DNA of 64,000 nucleotides from Eumeta japonica. Lineage: Eukaryota; Arthropoda; Insecta; Lepidoptera; Psychidae. Under the pieces are notes generated by a model, which saw only the letters and a program-made list of their open reading frames with translations, did not search any database and was not told the DNA's origin. Shown piece after piece: positions 11,101-23,772 of this stretch (within the stretch, counting starts at the first letter, position 1; every line of letters starts with the position of its first letter). The DNA is taken from NCBI GenBank assembly GCA_005406025.1, contig BGZK01001002.1:124001-188000 (forward strand), given 5' to 3'. The position numbers and the translations under genes are program-made.

Positions 11101-12300
11101 AACGAATTAAGAAATGTAAAATAATTTTCGAAAGCGTCATGAAGATTTAAAAGCCCATATAGATTGCTTAACTTTTTACAGCTAGATTATCTTTAAAATT
11201 TTTATTTTGTATTTTGAATAGATATGAAAATACTTAAAACGTGGAGCGCAAGCAATCGCTAGTTGCAGCGCAAAGAGCAGTTATTAATGAGAAAACTTAC
11301 ACATAAGTGCATAATCATCTGCATCGTAGTAAAATTGCTAGTTAAGCTATTAACGCATCAGTCATCTGTTGTATGCGCCCCAAGGTTTTCGTTTTAAATC
11401 TCATAAGTACGTTCATATAAAGCTGCTAAAAATTCACACATTTTCAGTACAATCTGTAAGAAGCTAGGAATCTCTTTAAACTTTTAAATTTTCATGAAGC
11501 TACGAAAAATCATAATATTATTTTCAGTCCGTTTAAAAACGTTCGATCGCTTCAGTATAAAGACCCCATTTTCAGTGAAAATGCAGATTTATTTTGATGT
11601 CATGATCTTTGTGAACGGTTGTGATGTCAAAAAAAGTGTATGAACAAGGTCTATATGGCGGTGAAAAAATAATTTCAAAGAATATGATAATTTTGAGAAG
11701 ATTGTAAAAATTGCTAAAAATAGATGGTTTTAATGGTTTCTAAATGGCAAAGTTTTTCCTTTTTTTGAAAATAATGCAAAGATTTGGAATTGTGTATTTT
11801 TAAAAATTGACGCGATGAATCTGAATGTCAATGCTGATATTGGATTGGCTTATAACGTACAAATATCAATTTTCACATATTAAAAGATTTATTTTCGAAA
11901 TATTAAAATAAAAATTAAGAACGATTTATTATTCATGTATCCTTAGTTAATAAACATTGCTTTTATTTTCGTTTTTATTCTTTTTATTTCAATCAATTCG
12001 TTACTCAGTCAATTTTCAATGTACCTAAAGGGTTTATAGAGCGCGAGATCTATGATTATTTTCTTTATTTCAATAAATATTTTCTAGCTTTTCATTGCGT
12101 TCTTGTTTTTTTTTTAAACACGTCTTTATCGGCTGATCAAAATCGAAACTTCTCACACGGTTTGTGTTTCGAAACGTTTTACGACTCCCTAACGACCTTC
12201 TCCGTTAAGTAAATTTAACCATCGCCTAATATAGACATACCTCCATCTCGAGATGTGTCAGATCTACAAGATCAGATTGATAATATCGGAATTGTCTTAA
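8132..12300. other. Non-coding stretch, probable intron
   Basis: AT-rich, with no recognisable coding sequence. A less AT-rich patch lies at about 9310-9560. A degenerate hexamer repeat at 10235..10345 is listed separately. Confidence 0.5.
10235..10345. repeat. Degenerate hexamer repeat
   Basis: The sequence breaks into six-base words related to AATCGG, GAACAG, AATCGA, AATCAG and GATCAG. It is purine-rich and slips in register. A similar pattern recurs at 51325..51475. Confidence 0.5.
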
Positions 12301-12309
12301 TATAAACAT

Positions 12310-12435
12310 CAAACCGGATCAAAATTAACACGGGCGCCGGCGACGATGCTCGTGCGGGTTAACCGGTGCGAAAATTGCGACACGCGGAGTCCGCGCTTTG
12401 TGCGTCGCGCAACCGGCAAAGCGCCAAGTCCCGTG
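12310..12435. promoter_or_regulatory. GC/CpG-rich island
   Basis: Short GC-rich block in AT-rich surroundings, directly followed by two hairpins. A regulatory role is inferred from composition only. Confidence 0.25.
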
Positions 12436-12499
12436 GACAGTTCGTACGACAATATGTACTAACTGTCGCATTGTGTTTGTCTATTAACGTAGACAAACA
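12436..12499. repeat. Two adjacent hairpins
   Basis: The first pairs 12436..12447 with 12456..12467 (11 of 12 positions) across an 8-nt loop. The second pairs 12474..12482 with 12491..12499 (9 of 9) across another 8-nt loop. Only 6 nt separate them. Confidence 0.7.
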
Positions 12500-14740
12500 T
12501 CGTACTGATAAATGACATTTGCCTCATTCTATGGGATTACGGAGGAATATTTCGCATTGATACTGATATAATTTACCGTTATATTGGACTTTTTCAGAAT
12601 TTTCTAACATGTCAATTCTATTTATGGATTTCGTTATTTGTAAATTTTTCCCATATAATTGTATCATTTTTAAGTCTGACCATTTTAAGTTAGTAATCGT
12701 TTTTGCGTATATACAATTTATTTAATACTCGTATTTTTGTTGTGAATTTTAATGTGAAAAAATATTTAATAGCCGTTCTTAAAAACAATTGTGTATATAA
12801 AATGTCGATTATGAGAAGAATATTAGTTAAAAAACTAAAGTAGATTATAGAATGCGCGATTGTTTTAAATATTGTTCGGTTAACTATTTTGAAAGGTACT
12901 TACATCCAATTCTTATTTTATCCGAATTTACTTCTAATTTATCATCACAAAGTGTTAATCAAACGATGTTCCTGTCTAATAAATTAATAGAGGAAAGTCG
13001 CTTTTAACACTTGGAACAAGGTACGATCACTTATTTCGGAGGCTTATCGGACTTTATTTGAAAGTCAGGCCAGGGAAAAATACAAACTACCCGCCTGGGA
13101 CTGACTAACTGATTGTAATGCGATATTAAATTTCTTTTTTTTTTAATTTTGTGTTATAACATCAGCTTAAAAAAATAATAAAACAGAAGTGCTAACTACT
13201 GCACCTGTGAATATTTTTCTTGATCAAAGATTAGAATAAACATGAATTATGTGCAATTCATGCCTGCGAAGGTTTTGCAAACTGTTATTTCTCTTTGTTG
13301 ATTTAAATCTTCTCGTCGTTATTCTTATTTTTTACTAAACTTTTTATTTAACGCTTTGAGAGACCTCACGTAATATAAAGACGTGATAGGAGTTTTCGAT
13401 ATGATACGCGAAATGAAAGTGACTTTTAAATTTAAGGCGCTCCAATTAGAAATACACAAGATATATGTAACTTTATTAATTAATGGGTGAGTATTAATGT
13501 TTTTTTTTAAAGTTACATAGCCAAGGGCAAAGAGCAAAACTCTTATAGTTTGTCGTGTCCATTTGTATATCACACAATCCACTACTTCTTTATCGATTCT
13601 GATGTAAATATGTCATGTCATATAAGATAGTCAGGTGTCTCATAAATCATATTGTCTTAAAAATACATATCAGTAGCCGAAATTGAATCCGTATATAAAA
13701 TTTTGGGCTGAAAAATTACTTTTCGTGCACCCGCCCGCGTGAGGGGCTGTTGTACAGGTACAGAAAATTTGATATTTGCACTGAGGCGTAAGGCGTAGTG
13801 GCTTCCAAATCGACAATACTTTTTTTACTCCTCTCAGTTTTGAACATTCCACTTTAAAAATGTGGAAAACGAAACTAATAAAGATATAGAAATAAATTAA
13901 GTGAGAATCATATTGTTTAAAATCAATTTATAAGGTTTAATGTAATCCAAGATTTTTCGTTGTAAGCAATAATTACTGACAATTTAGTGGCTGGCTTATT
14001 TGCGTATGAATTAGATATTTTAGTAGGACATATATTTGCAATTCGAACATATAATTCCATTTACATTATACTATGGCGAAATTTAAATTTTATTGCAGTA
14101 AATTGAAAATTTGTTTTTTTTTCATTACAAATGCCTTTGAATCTGGGAGTATGACTTCCACGTTGTTAAAAACCGGTTATTATTTTAAAAAGCATTCGAG
14201 TAGAAAGACACCCCATTCAATCATCGATGTTATTAAAGACAGCAGCCGAAAAGAAATTTTGGTTATGTTATTTTACGTCACGTATGCCATATTTAGCTAT
14301 CGTTCGAAAAATCTAACTTAAGTCACTCTTCTTAGCAATCGCTTCAAAAAAAATACTATGACAGGGAAATTAGCAGAGATGACTTAACAGACGTTAAAAA
14401 GGATTTAATGGATTCAGTGATTTTGATAGAATTCGTTTGTTTGATTTTACAAATTCAAGGGGGCAGCTTAATCGATCATATGTATTTAGAGTCAGGCCCA
14501 CCAGGATGTTGGTACGTACTCTGGCATCGAAAAGTTTTCCTCCAATTTGTCATTACGGGTTGACCGTGGACGTTTTTAACGCCACATAGTCAGTTCATAA
14601 ATATATGTAGTAATATTTGGTGCTCATACAAATTATAGCAGCACTTCCACGTACTTAATAAATTTATGTCGTACGTCTAATCGAAACAGAAATCAAATAG
14701 AACCTTAAATTAGAGCTGTTCACTTACATATTACAAGTCA
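12500..14740. other. AT-rich non-coding stretch
   Basis: I see no gene, recognised repeat or strong structure here. Confidence 0.5.
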
Positions 14741-15190
14741 ATCAAAAGCGGTGCGAGGTCGGCGGCCGGCGCGCGCGCCGCTACGCGGATTGCGTTCCGC
14801 TATTGCCTTAACTCGCTACATCTCTAATTAACACGGTATTAACGGCCTCGATAACGAAATCACGACGTGGTGCGCCAGCGTCGATGTCCGCCGATTGCGT
14901 TACGAACCATACTGCATGTACGTGTACCGTAGAGATAATCGAACGATTAACCTTAAAGAGATCGTATTCGGCCGGCGCTGGCGCCGAGCGGCGTCGTGTC
15001 CGATCGGCGATAGGACGCGCGGGCGATGTACGAGACGACCTGAGCCGCGCCGGATCTGGGCCGCGCAGGTGGTGGCCGCGCGCCCCTGAAGGCTGCGCGC
15101 GCGCACCGCGCTACACTCGATCGTGGGAAACCTTAGTACCGAGCGACATACACACTGAATATTCTAGCGCTGGATAACGACACGGCGTCG
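14741..15190. promoter_or_regulatory. GC/CpG-rich island
   Basis: About 450 bp dense in CG dinucleotides. Overlapping Arg/Pro-rich open frames on both strands are a composition effect. A possible cis-regulatory block, inferred only. Confidence 0.3.
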
Positions 15191-17999
15191 AATGCACTTT
15201 AGAAAACATTAAGTGATGACGTCATATATTCGCAACAACGTACTGTGACGAAACGAAAATCGTTCAACTGGAAATTCTAATATTTGATTTTTACTTTAAT
15301 AAGGTGTTACTATTATGTTATAAAAAAAATCAGAGTCCTAATTGTGGTTTTGACCCACGTAAAGCTTGTTTTACTTTAAATTGCTAGATTAGTTAATTAT
15401 TTAGTTTGATTCAGATGAAAGATTATTTCAATCAATTTTCTCCTGGACTATTGCTGTATATTCTGCACATATTTTTAAACTGATGATAATGCTTTGAAGG
15501 CTTGTTATCTGCGTGTACAACCAGGAAAACTATCACCACACATATGTGAGGTAGTCTTGTAGTGTTTAGACTTATTTTCTTATGAAAACAAGACCAAATA
15601 AATATTCATATATTTAATGTTTTGTTACAAAAAGTCTTTACACCTATTACTGTAATACAAAAGTTCGTTAATCTACTTTTTTATATGTCTTCACGCATTT
15701 TTCAATTAAGAGGTTTTTAATGTTTCTTTTAATACGTTGGTCTTTTTTTAAAAAACTGGTAAAAATATAAGTATTTTTTTTAACTGAAAAGTATTTTTTT
15801 AATATTATTATAACATATCTATAACACATTTTATAAGTATAGTTAAGAATAAGTATGTAATCTGATTGCCTAACTTGTTAATGGTAAATGTAAATCCTTT
15901 TTTATACTTTCACTTGAAATTCATCATCAGTATAATTATTTTTTTAAATACCCCTGTTATGTTATTGTATCATTAGTAGAAAAATATTGTAGTCAAACAA
16001 CTCATTAATAAATATGTCGGTTTATGATGCATCTATATAGGAAGGCCTATCAGCTCCGTACGAAGTCGTAGGTGAAGAGAACTAAATCGACACCAGCGCT
16101 CGCAGCGGATAATTTGGGCGTTTTAGAAGGCTGTTTAAAAGGCTGTTTAAAAGGCTTTTAAGAGGCTGTTCGGGCCGTCGAATACCCGTACATTTTCTGA
16201 AATTAATACTTAAAAATGAAATGAAACCACCAGATTTGCTCTTTTGTGATCTACAAAAATATTAACAATGAAGATAAATGTAAATTTTATAAAGTTACGA
16301 TTGCCAAACGGAAAACAAAGCAAAGAAATAAGTACATTGCGGCAGTGAGAAGGAGAAAGTTAATACCACTCATGACTAACACTCGTATTAAAAATAATGC
16401 TGACAAAGGCAGAAATTAGAAAATGTGTACTTTTTGTACAAACAATTATTTTAATATTCAAAATGTTCTTTCGGTCGCCTCAATGAAGGTCTCATTTCCA
16501 TCGAAAGTGTGAATATGCTTTCGTGCCGCGAACTCTAAATCTAGGCGAACGATTCAGACGTCAAAAGATACGTATGGATAAGGACTACGTAAGATGAAAA
16601 ACATTTTGAAATTTTATTTATTTATTCATAAAATCGCAAAAAACAGCTAAAAATTGATGTTTTTAGGAGGTTTTTGAGCCACTTTTAAGTTTATGTATAT
16701 AGATTTTTTTTTTCAAGTTTATAATTTTCATATTGAAATTTAATTCAGTATTTGAAGTATTTTTTTCTGTTTCCTGAGAATTATAAAAAATTTTGATTTA
16801 ATCGAGTTTTTAAAATCGGCCGTTTCACGAATTACGACTTGTGGCGAATCTGAATGACATTAGTTTAAAAGTGACTAAAAACATTAATTTTTACATTTGA
16901 ACAAAGATTTTGTTGGAATTATTTAAAAAAAAATATGTTTTAAAATTCGGAAAAAATTGTGCTTATGTTACACCTAGTTAATGGATATTCTTTTGGGGCT
17001 GACTTTTGTTTTTATTATTTTCAATTCATTCTTTTTGTTATTGAGTTCATGATGGAACATGAAACTAATAATAAAAAGAAAGTCGTGTACAACACGGGAC
17101 AATTTTTAATGTTTAATTATTTTTTTTTACTTTTAAATTTTCTTATTCAATGAGAAAAAAGTGTTTGAAGTGTTGTTTGATGACAAATAACAAATGTCTG
17201 ATGACATTTACGGCGAGTTGCACTAAAATGAAAAACTTAATTTATTATGCACATCGGTTACATATCAAGCCCCAATTAACTAAACAAAAAAAAAACAATT
17301 TTACTAATTAAATAATTCTCATACTATGTGATGTGATATAAATCGTAAATTTTTCAATCACATTAAACGATGTAGTGCGATTTGAAGTAAATAACTTACA
17401 TTATTCCTTTGATAATTGTGGCTCGAATGCAATGTTTAATTGATTGAAAACTTGCTTTTGTATTTATTTCCATGTTTCATTTGAAAGCAAAGATGAAAAA
17501 AAGTTTTTCCTAATTTAACAAATATATGACAATTTAATTGACAAATAAATATTTAAAGGTTCTTCTCTTATAAATTGTTATTATTTGACGTATAAACTCT
17601 GTTACATTATAACATTACTTAACCTAATTTTTATCCAGTTTTGAGCTATCTTATTATTTGAAATTGCTTACTGAAGTTATACAAATAAAACACAGGCACA
17701 AATATCAATTGTCACTTGTTATGAATATGTTATATTTCGTTTATCAATAATAGTTTTTTAATCGCGTAACCCTATTCACATACGTAGTGTAAATACCTCT
17801 ACCAGCCCCCTTTAATTCAAATATTCGATGGCGCTACAGTCGCGCACGGAGCGTATATTTTAAATTGTATCCATAACTACAAATAGTTCTTCATGTATTC
17901 AGTTTTAAGATTAACATTTTTTTCCTACCTCGGGTAACTTTTAAGCTAACTTCCAACATTGTCTCGTTATTTGATTAGGCAAACGGCTAGATTCTAGAA
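15191..17999. other. AT-rich non-coding stretch
   Basis: No gene is recognised. Contains a short 12-bp tandem array at 16122..16168. Confidence 0.5.
16122..16168. repeat. 12-bp tandem repeat, four units
   Basis: Four tandem copies of a unit close to TTTAAAAGGCTG. The first and fourth each differ by one base; the third lacks its final base. Confidence 0.8.
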
Positions 18000-18430
18000 T
18001 CCGGCGTCACACCCTCGAAGCGATATCGATCGCGTCACGTCACTCCAACGGGTTGAATCTAATATTCATCGAAAACGGCGTGCTCTCGTTTGGTACGCGC
18101 GTTGCAGCATCCGTCGGGGCGATCGCCGAGAGCGGTCCGTCCGTTAATTGCTCCTCTATCGCATTGTAATAGACCGGCGCGCCGCCCCGCGGCGACCTCC
18201 GGCGTTCGGGCCGCGGACGGCAGCCGCCGCGGTGTCGCAACGCCGCGCACGCGAAATTATTACGTCTCGCTAATGGCCGTGCCGATCGCGATGAGTTCAT
18301 TGAATCGATAGCGGGAGAACGACATCGGCGCGAGCGGCGATCGCGGGCTCGTATACGCGCCGTGCAATTTGAGATTAAGTCCGTGCGCGTGTTAATGCCG
18401 GCGCAATTTACGGCGCTGCCGTGAGTAGAG
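18000..18430. promoter_or_regulatory. GC/CpG-rich island
   Basis: GC-rich block with many CG dinucleotides and low-complexity open frames on both strands. Role inferred from composition. Confidence 0.3.
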
Positions 18431-19643
18431 TTGAATTATCTGTCAGTGAACGATATGGCAACCCTTCATTACCGTTGTAATCTAAAATCACAGTATTTTC
18501 TTTAAAAAACTGCTAGAGTCTCCGGTTAAGTTACGAACAGCGTTCGGATAACCTAACATATTTTATAGCCCCGTTCTCCTTTCCCTTGCAACAGACGACG
18601 TCCATATAATACATATCTATACATATATTAAACCTGTAACTCACCTATGTCAGTTCTTAAGAAATACTTATGAAAAACTAATATGGGATGTATTTTAAGT
18701 GCAATAGACGCCAAAGCAATATTTTTTAGAGTTTTTATCTATTTGTCCTTATGTTTGTTTGTTCTCATATCGAGCAACACGTAATACTTAATTGAATGCG
18801 AATTTTAGAGAAGTGTTGCTGAAAGTTCAACTCAAAAAAATATACACATATTTCATCTTGAAACATCGTCTAGAAGCGGATTTATATGAAAAAATCTCAT
18901 AAATTGGGGATTGTAACAGAATATAGAAAAATTTTAAAATATTGTCTGTATGGTTACAAATAGCGTAACACTCTCTTATTTAATTAAACCTTCAAAGATG
19001 GAGACGGGAGCAGGACCCGGATTGATTCATGGTTGGCACAGCGTTATTGTTCGGTATAAAATATGTAGGAATCCATTCTATGTCCATACGCGGGTGAAGC
19101 TGCAGGCGTAAATTAGTTAAAAAATAAAATAGACATACTCTATATAATTTCCGTAAAGTATATAAATATTAGACATTATATTTATAAAGGGAAGAGAAAA
19201 GGTACATGTGTAAGGATCGTTGCAAGTGGAGATCTATGTCTGCCTATCTCTCTACGGATATGTGAAAATTCGTAAGTGTATGTTATGGTACATTTGTAAG
19301 TAAAACAACGTGTATTCTCATTTTGTTATAATTTTTAATCCAATGATTTCTAAAATAAAAGGGATTAGCGTTGAAATACGTTTTCAAATAAATGCCTGAT
19401 TTTAGTAAAAAACTGTAACCGTTTGAAATAGCCCTTTCCCTTATGGGTATCTCACCCGAAATACTAAACAAACAATAAAAACAAATCAGTATTCATTATA
19501 CGAACATATGTCTTTGAAATTTCGAGTTTGAAACGGTTACGTTTAACGATGTCTCATACAAACAGAGGCATAACAAGATTTTAAAAAGGGTGGCATTTTC
19601 AATCAAATTTTAACTTTAATACCAACAATTATTATAAAAAAAT
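18431..19643. other. AT-rich non-coding stretch
   Basis: No gene or recognised repeat. Confidence 0.5.
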
Positions 19644-20101
19644 TTGGTTGCCTGTAAAGTCGGTATACGGGCGAAAGTTTTACGTGACAACGACTTTGAA
19701 TGGTAAAATCATTTTAATGTGAATATTCATTCGTATAGTAGGAAGAAGGATGAAATAATAGTAACAATTTAAAACATTTATTTATACAAAGAATTATATT
19801 TAAAACATTAATTTATACAAAGAATCTCGCACTGAATTTCATATTAACAAAATTTTATTTTACCTTTACACATACATACGTATTTATATACAATATACAT
19901 ACAATAACTTGCAATACATTTGCAAGCTATGCATAATTCTCTAGTGCTGCGCGCGGCAGACCGATCATAGTTGAGTGGAGAGAGACGCAAGGCATTCGGC
20001 GGGCCTCTCGTTCGGTGACTCATCGTTACGTTACCGAGCGTTACACTTTTTCATAAGTGACTCCCAGCCGCAACCTAATTTAAGACGTTGTCACGTCAAA
20101 A
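19644..20101 (+). mobile_element. Unclassified dispersed element, copy 1
   Basis: A second copy lies in inverted orientation at 44487..44986. Inside the element, TTTTACGTGACAACG (19678..19692) is an inverted match to CGTTGTCACGTCAAAA (20086..20101), with one base inserted. The sequence conserved between copies begins 34 bp outside the left inverted repeat, at TTGGTTGCCTGTAAAG. A 24-bp AT-rich segment ending ATACAAAGAAT is duplicated internally around 19770-19830. The middle right part differs between copies. No coding capacity; probably a non-autonomous DNA element, family unknown. Confidence 0.7.
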
Positions 20102-20470
20102 CAAAATCTATCTGAAACAGTCCACACCATAATAAAAGCGAGACGAACCGGAGACAATTTTCGGATACCCGATCGAGTAATAAAAAAGGAGGCCTTAATA
20201 GTAACGAACCGACGTCGAAACGGCATACCGGGACTCGGGACTGCGACTTGTAAACTTTATCGGCCGCCGTCGTCGCCCGGGCGACGGCGGGCACACGCAA
20301 TCGACGCCGGCGCTAATGGTTACGCGCCGTGCGTTAAGCCGCGATAGCCGACGCAATGTACGGCGGCCCGCGGTCCGGCCGTAAAGTGTACCCCGTATCG
20401 CTTCGACATCGCCGCCGCGTCGTTTCGCACGGTTGTTCCCACGCGCTGCGGTCGACTTCGACTGGAACTT
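20102..20470. promoter_or_regulatory. GC/CpG-rich island
   Basis: GC-rich block directly beside element copy 1, most dense at about 20250-20460. Role inferred from composition. Confidence 0.28.
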
Positions 20471-20980
20471 GTACTCGGTATGAACTCTGTCATTTGTTTA
20501 TTGACTCGTTCCGTTTATGCATAATAATATTGCACCACGAAAAATATGTTTTCAATTTCATAATTATTATTCAGGTATAGTATTTGTGATGCGTATGTAA
20601 AAGTAATATTAAATCTAGTGTGAAATAATAAAGTTAGATATGCATTAAAAAAAAAACACAATATCAAAGTATGCGTTTGCCAAATAAAAGTTGTGATTAT
20701 GATCGATTCCAATTATTTTGCCAGGTATAAGAGTATTGCTTCAAAGTTGTTGCACGATATTGTTACACTTACTGCAAGAGGAAGTTGAAATCCTTGAATA
20801 TAATTTTGTAGATATTTACACATATACATTGTATGTATATTTGTCCTTGTTTAGAAAGATACATACAAAAGCTTAGAAATTGGATTGAGTTATGAATTTT
20901 GAAACGTTGTGAACTCGATTCAATTCGAGACTCACATTTAAAATAAGAGTACCAGCGATTAAGTGATTAAATGTTTAAAT
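20471..20980. other. AT-rich non-coding stretch
   Basis: Nothing recognised. Confidence 0.5.
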
Positions 20981-21320
20981 GTGGTAAAGCCATGCTGTGC
21001 TCAATTTGGCTAGAGCACGTAAATGGGCGGGCTCGACCGGTGCAATAGCACCAACACTCTCACAGAATACGTGTGTAAAGTGATAGTTTCTCCAGTTGCT
21101 TTTCGTCCAGAGAGTGAGAATTTCAGTGGCACATGTTCCTCCACCACTCCGCAATCTCTCTCCATCAGTCCCCTCTCCTCTCCGTCCGCCCAGTTCCTTC
21201 TCCGTCAGATATCTTATTCCTATTAAAGAGGTCGATAACGCACTGGTGATCCGTTTGGAGACGCGAATGTCAATGGGCGGCGGTGACCACCGCCTGGCTG
21301 GCATACTCATTTACCCCTCG
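20981..21320 (-). mobile_element. Short dispersed repeat (SINE-like), copy A
   Basis: Read on the minus strand it matches 41699..42040. Shared landmarks are the CACCGCCGCCCATTGACATT block near the start, a GAGAAGG purine-rich middle, TTCTGTGAGAGTGTTGGT, and the end GCACAGCATGGCTTTACCAC. The first block resembles a common lepidopteran short repeat recalled from memory. No open frame is conserved between the copies. Confidence 0.65.
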
Positions 21321-22259
21321 ATAATGACATTAAAAAAGTAATATTAATATTTTAGTGAAAAAAAAATTCGACGTATTTTACTGATTCTAATCCATATTTA
21401 CTAAAAATGCCGTTTATTATTTACTGTGTAAAATAACAATATTAAGTATTACCAAGAGCGTGCATGCTAAAAAACCGGGTACGCCTTAAAGTAGTAGCAT
21501 GTAAGACTTTTTGAAGTAATGATTATAAATTAACAAAAAAAATGTTGGAAAACGCTAATATGCTGGTTCCGATTTATATTGAAAAACATCATTTGAAAAC
21601 AAAAGCATTTTTCTCACGTATCGTTTAATACGAATTACGCACAAAAAAACATTACATCTATATCCTTTTGCAATTATAATGCGGTCCGATAGATCGGTAT
21701 GTTTTTTGTGAAGTTTCAAACGGTATTTTAATCTAGTCGTGATGTGGACCGAGCAAAAAATGGTAGACGACGAAAAAATATTGTCAAGTTTGCAAAAAAA
21801 ATGTTGAATAATTAAATGTTTTTGGACGGCGATGCTTACGTAACCGCGTGAGTTAGGCCAGAACTGAGTATGGTCGGATTTAATTAAAATAATCGTTTTG
21901 CGAGTGACTAACGGGCATTATGGTAGAAAAAAATATTTAAAAAAGAAAACCACGTTATAATATAATGTCAAAGACGGCAAAATATTTCCATGTTAAATGT
22001 TTAACCACATACGAAACTAAAAGCGGCGAATAAAATCATACATTAGAGTATTTCATCTTCAATATGATAAAAAAATATTCGATCACATCAATAAACACAT
22101 TGTTTATACAAAACAAAAACAATTGTAAATAAATCACTAAATTCTTATTTAGTGATGAAAAAAATATATTTTAACGAAATGCTAGTTTTACCATACGTAA
22201 GCTAATAAATAAAGGAAGGGCAAAAATAGCGATAATGTTATTCGTTTAAGTTATACACT
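21321..22259. other. AT-rich non-coding stretch
   Basis: Nothing recognised. Confidence 0.5.
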
Positions 22260-22500
22260 TTTCCCAACGCCGTCGCATTATGTAGTCGGCCAAACTAATT
22301 GGAGGCTTCGTTACCGCGAGCGGCGAGCGCTTGCAAATGTCAGATAGCTAAGATTACGGCGTGCGCCCGCGCCGGTCGCCGGGAGCCGAACGCTCGTCTT
22401 ATTGCCGTATCGATCGATCCTATTAATTAGTTGATCTCCGGCGTCGCTGCCGTTTCACATTACAAGCTTCATACCGATCGCTCGGAGGTTTAACGAAGTC
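22260..22500. promoter_or_regulatory. GC/CpG-rich island
   Basis: About 240 bp of GC-rich sequence containing homeodomain-like TTAATTAG words. Regulatory role inferred only. Confidence 0.28.
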
Positions 22501-23245
22501 ATCCACGCTTTCATAACTGATTTCTTATAAAAAAAAATAATAATATAAGTATGTCGGTTATGGAGATATATCATTTGTTTTTGTATTAGTTTTGATACTG
22601 TTTTATAACAGGCACGTGAGAAAGAACAATGTTTTTAATTCGATACCTACATTTTTCTTTACTATGTATGACCATACGTTTCACTTTTTACTGAATAATC
22701 TGATCAATACGTTGATTTTTGCTAACCTGTGAGGTATGCTTCAAAGCTTGCTCCATATAAATTTTTGTTTGGTACATTCCATATAAATAAAAATAAATAA
22801 AAATCAAGCCCTATGGATTATATAGCATAAGGGTTGAAATAATAAAATTATTCAGTAATTATGTATCCCCTACCAGTATGATCACCTAAAACTTCTTGTA
22901 GGGGATTATTAGTTTCCGGTGAGTGTCTTGGAATTAAACAGATTAGAATTTAACAATGGTCTCATTTAAGTCGCTCCACTGCTGATGTATAACTTGCCCA
23001 CAACCCATTTTACTTCAGACCGAGAGGCTCGGTCCTTAAGCCGCCCACGCAGACTTAGTGAGTGTCGTTGGCAGACAATTGTTACCAGTACAAAACTTGG
23101 GACTGGCTCGAAGGCACGGAAAATTTAACCGAGTTTAAATGATAACTTCTAAACACGAAAATTACATTATATTGTAAAATAATAAAATCATGTTTATATA
23201 GTGATATTAATTATTATCTAAGTAATAGTTAGTCGATCCGTATTA
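22501..23245. other. AT-rich non-coding stretch with a small hairpin
   Basis: No gene. ATCCCCTAC at 22865..22873 pairs perfectly with GTAGGGGAT at 22898..22906. Confidence 0.5.
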
Positions 23246-23772
23246 CAGTGGATCCCCAGTAATCCAAAAAACGTTTTGCAGGGCAGTGTCGGCCTATCGA
23301 ATTTATCGGATTATACAGTACTGCCTAAGACCCCTACAATCAGGATTTTTTTGGAAAAGAGTGCCTTGTAATCCCATAAATTTCAGATCAATATACAGTG
23401 GCATATTCTAAAGTACTGTCTAAGACCCTCTATAGATCGGATTTTTTTGGAAAAGAGTATCGTGTAATCCGACAAATTACGTTTAATCATGCATTAGTAA
23501 ACAGTGATAGGCATGTCGGATTACAAAGGGCGCCGAATTAGACAGGGATCGGATTACCGGGGGTCCATTGTAGTCAAATTCAAACTGAGCAATAAAAATC
23601 AAAACAAAGCGCGTCGAACACAATACAGTATAATGGTCGCGCGTGTAAATTGCAATCTCTTTAATCATGCTCTAGGGAAGATTCGTCAAAATAATGTTTG
23701 TGTTTCTTTTTACATTCAACAGCGATAGGCATGTCGGATTACAAGGGGCGCCGGATTACCGGGGATCCACTG
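23246..23772. mobile_element. Pogo-like non-autonomous DNA transposon, 527 bp
   Basis: The ends CAGTGGATCCCCAGTAATCC and GGATTACCGGGGATCCACTG are inverted repeats matching at 19 of 20 positions, and TA flanks both sides (23244..23245 and 23773..23774). A CAG start with TA duplication is typical of the pogo/Tigger branch of the Tc1/mariner superfamily. No transposase is encoded. Two internal duplications are visible: a block starting AGTACTG(C/T)CTAAGACCC at 23317 and again at 23412, and a second right-end-like segment ending at 23570. Confidence 0.8.
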
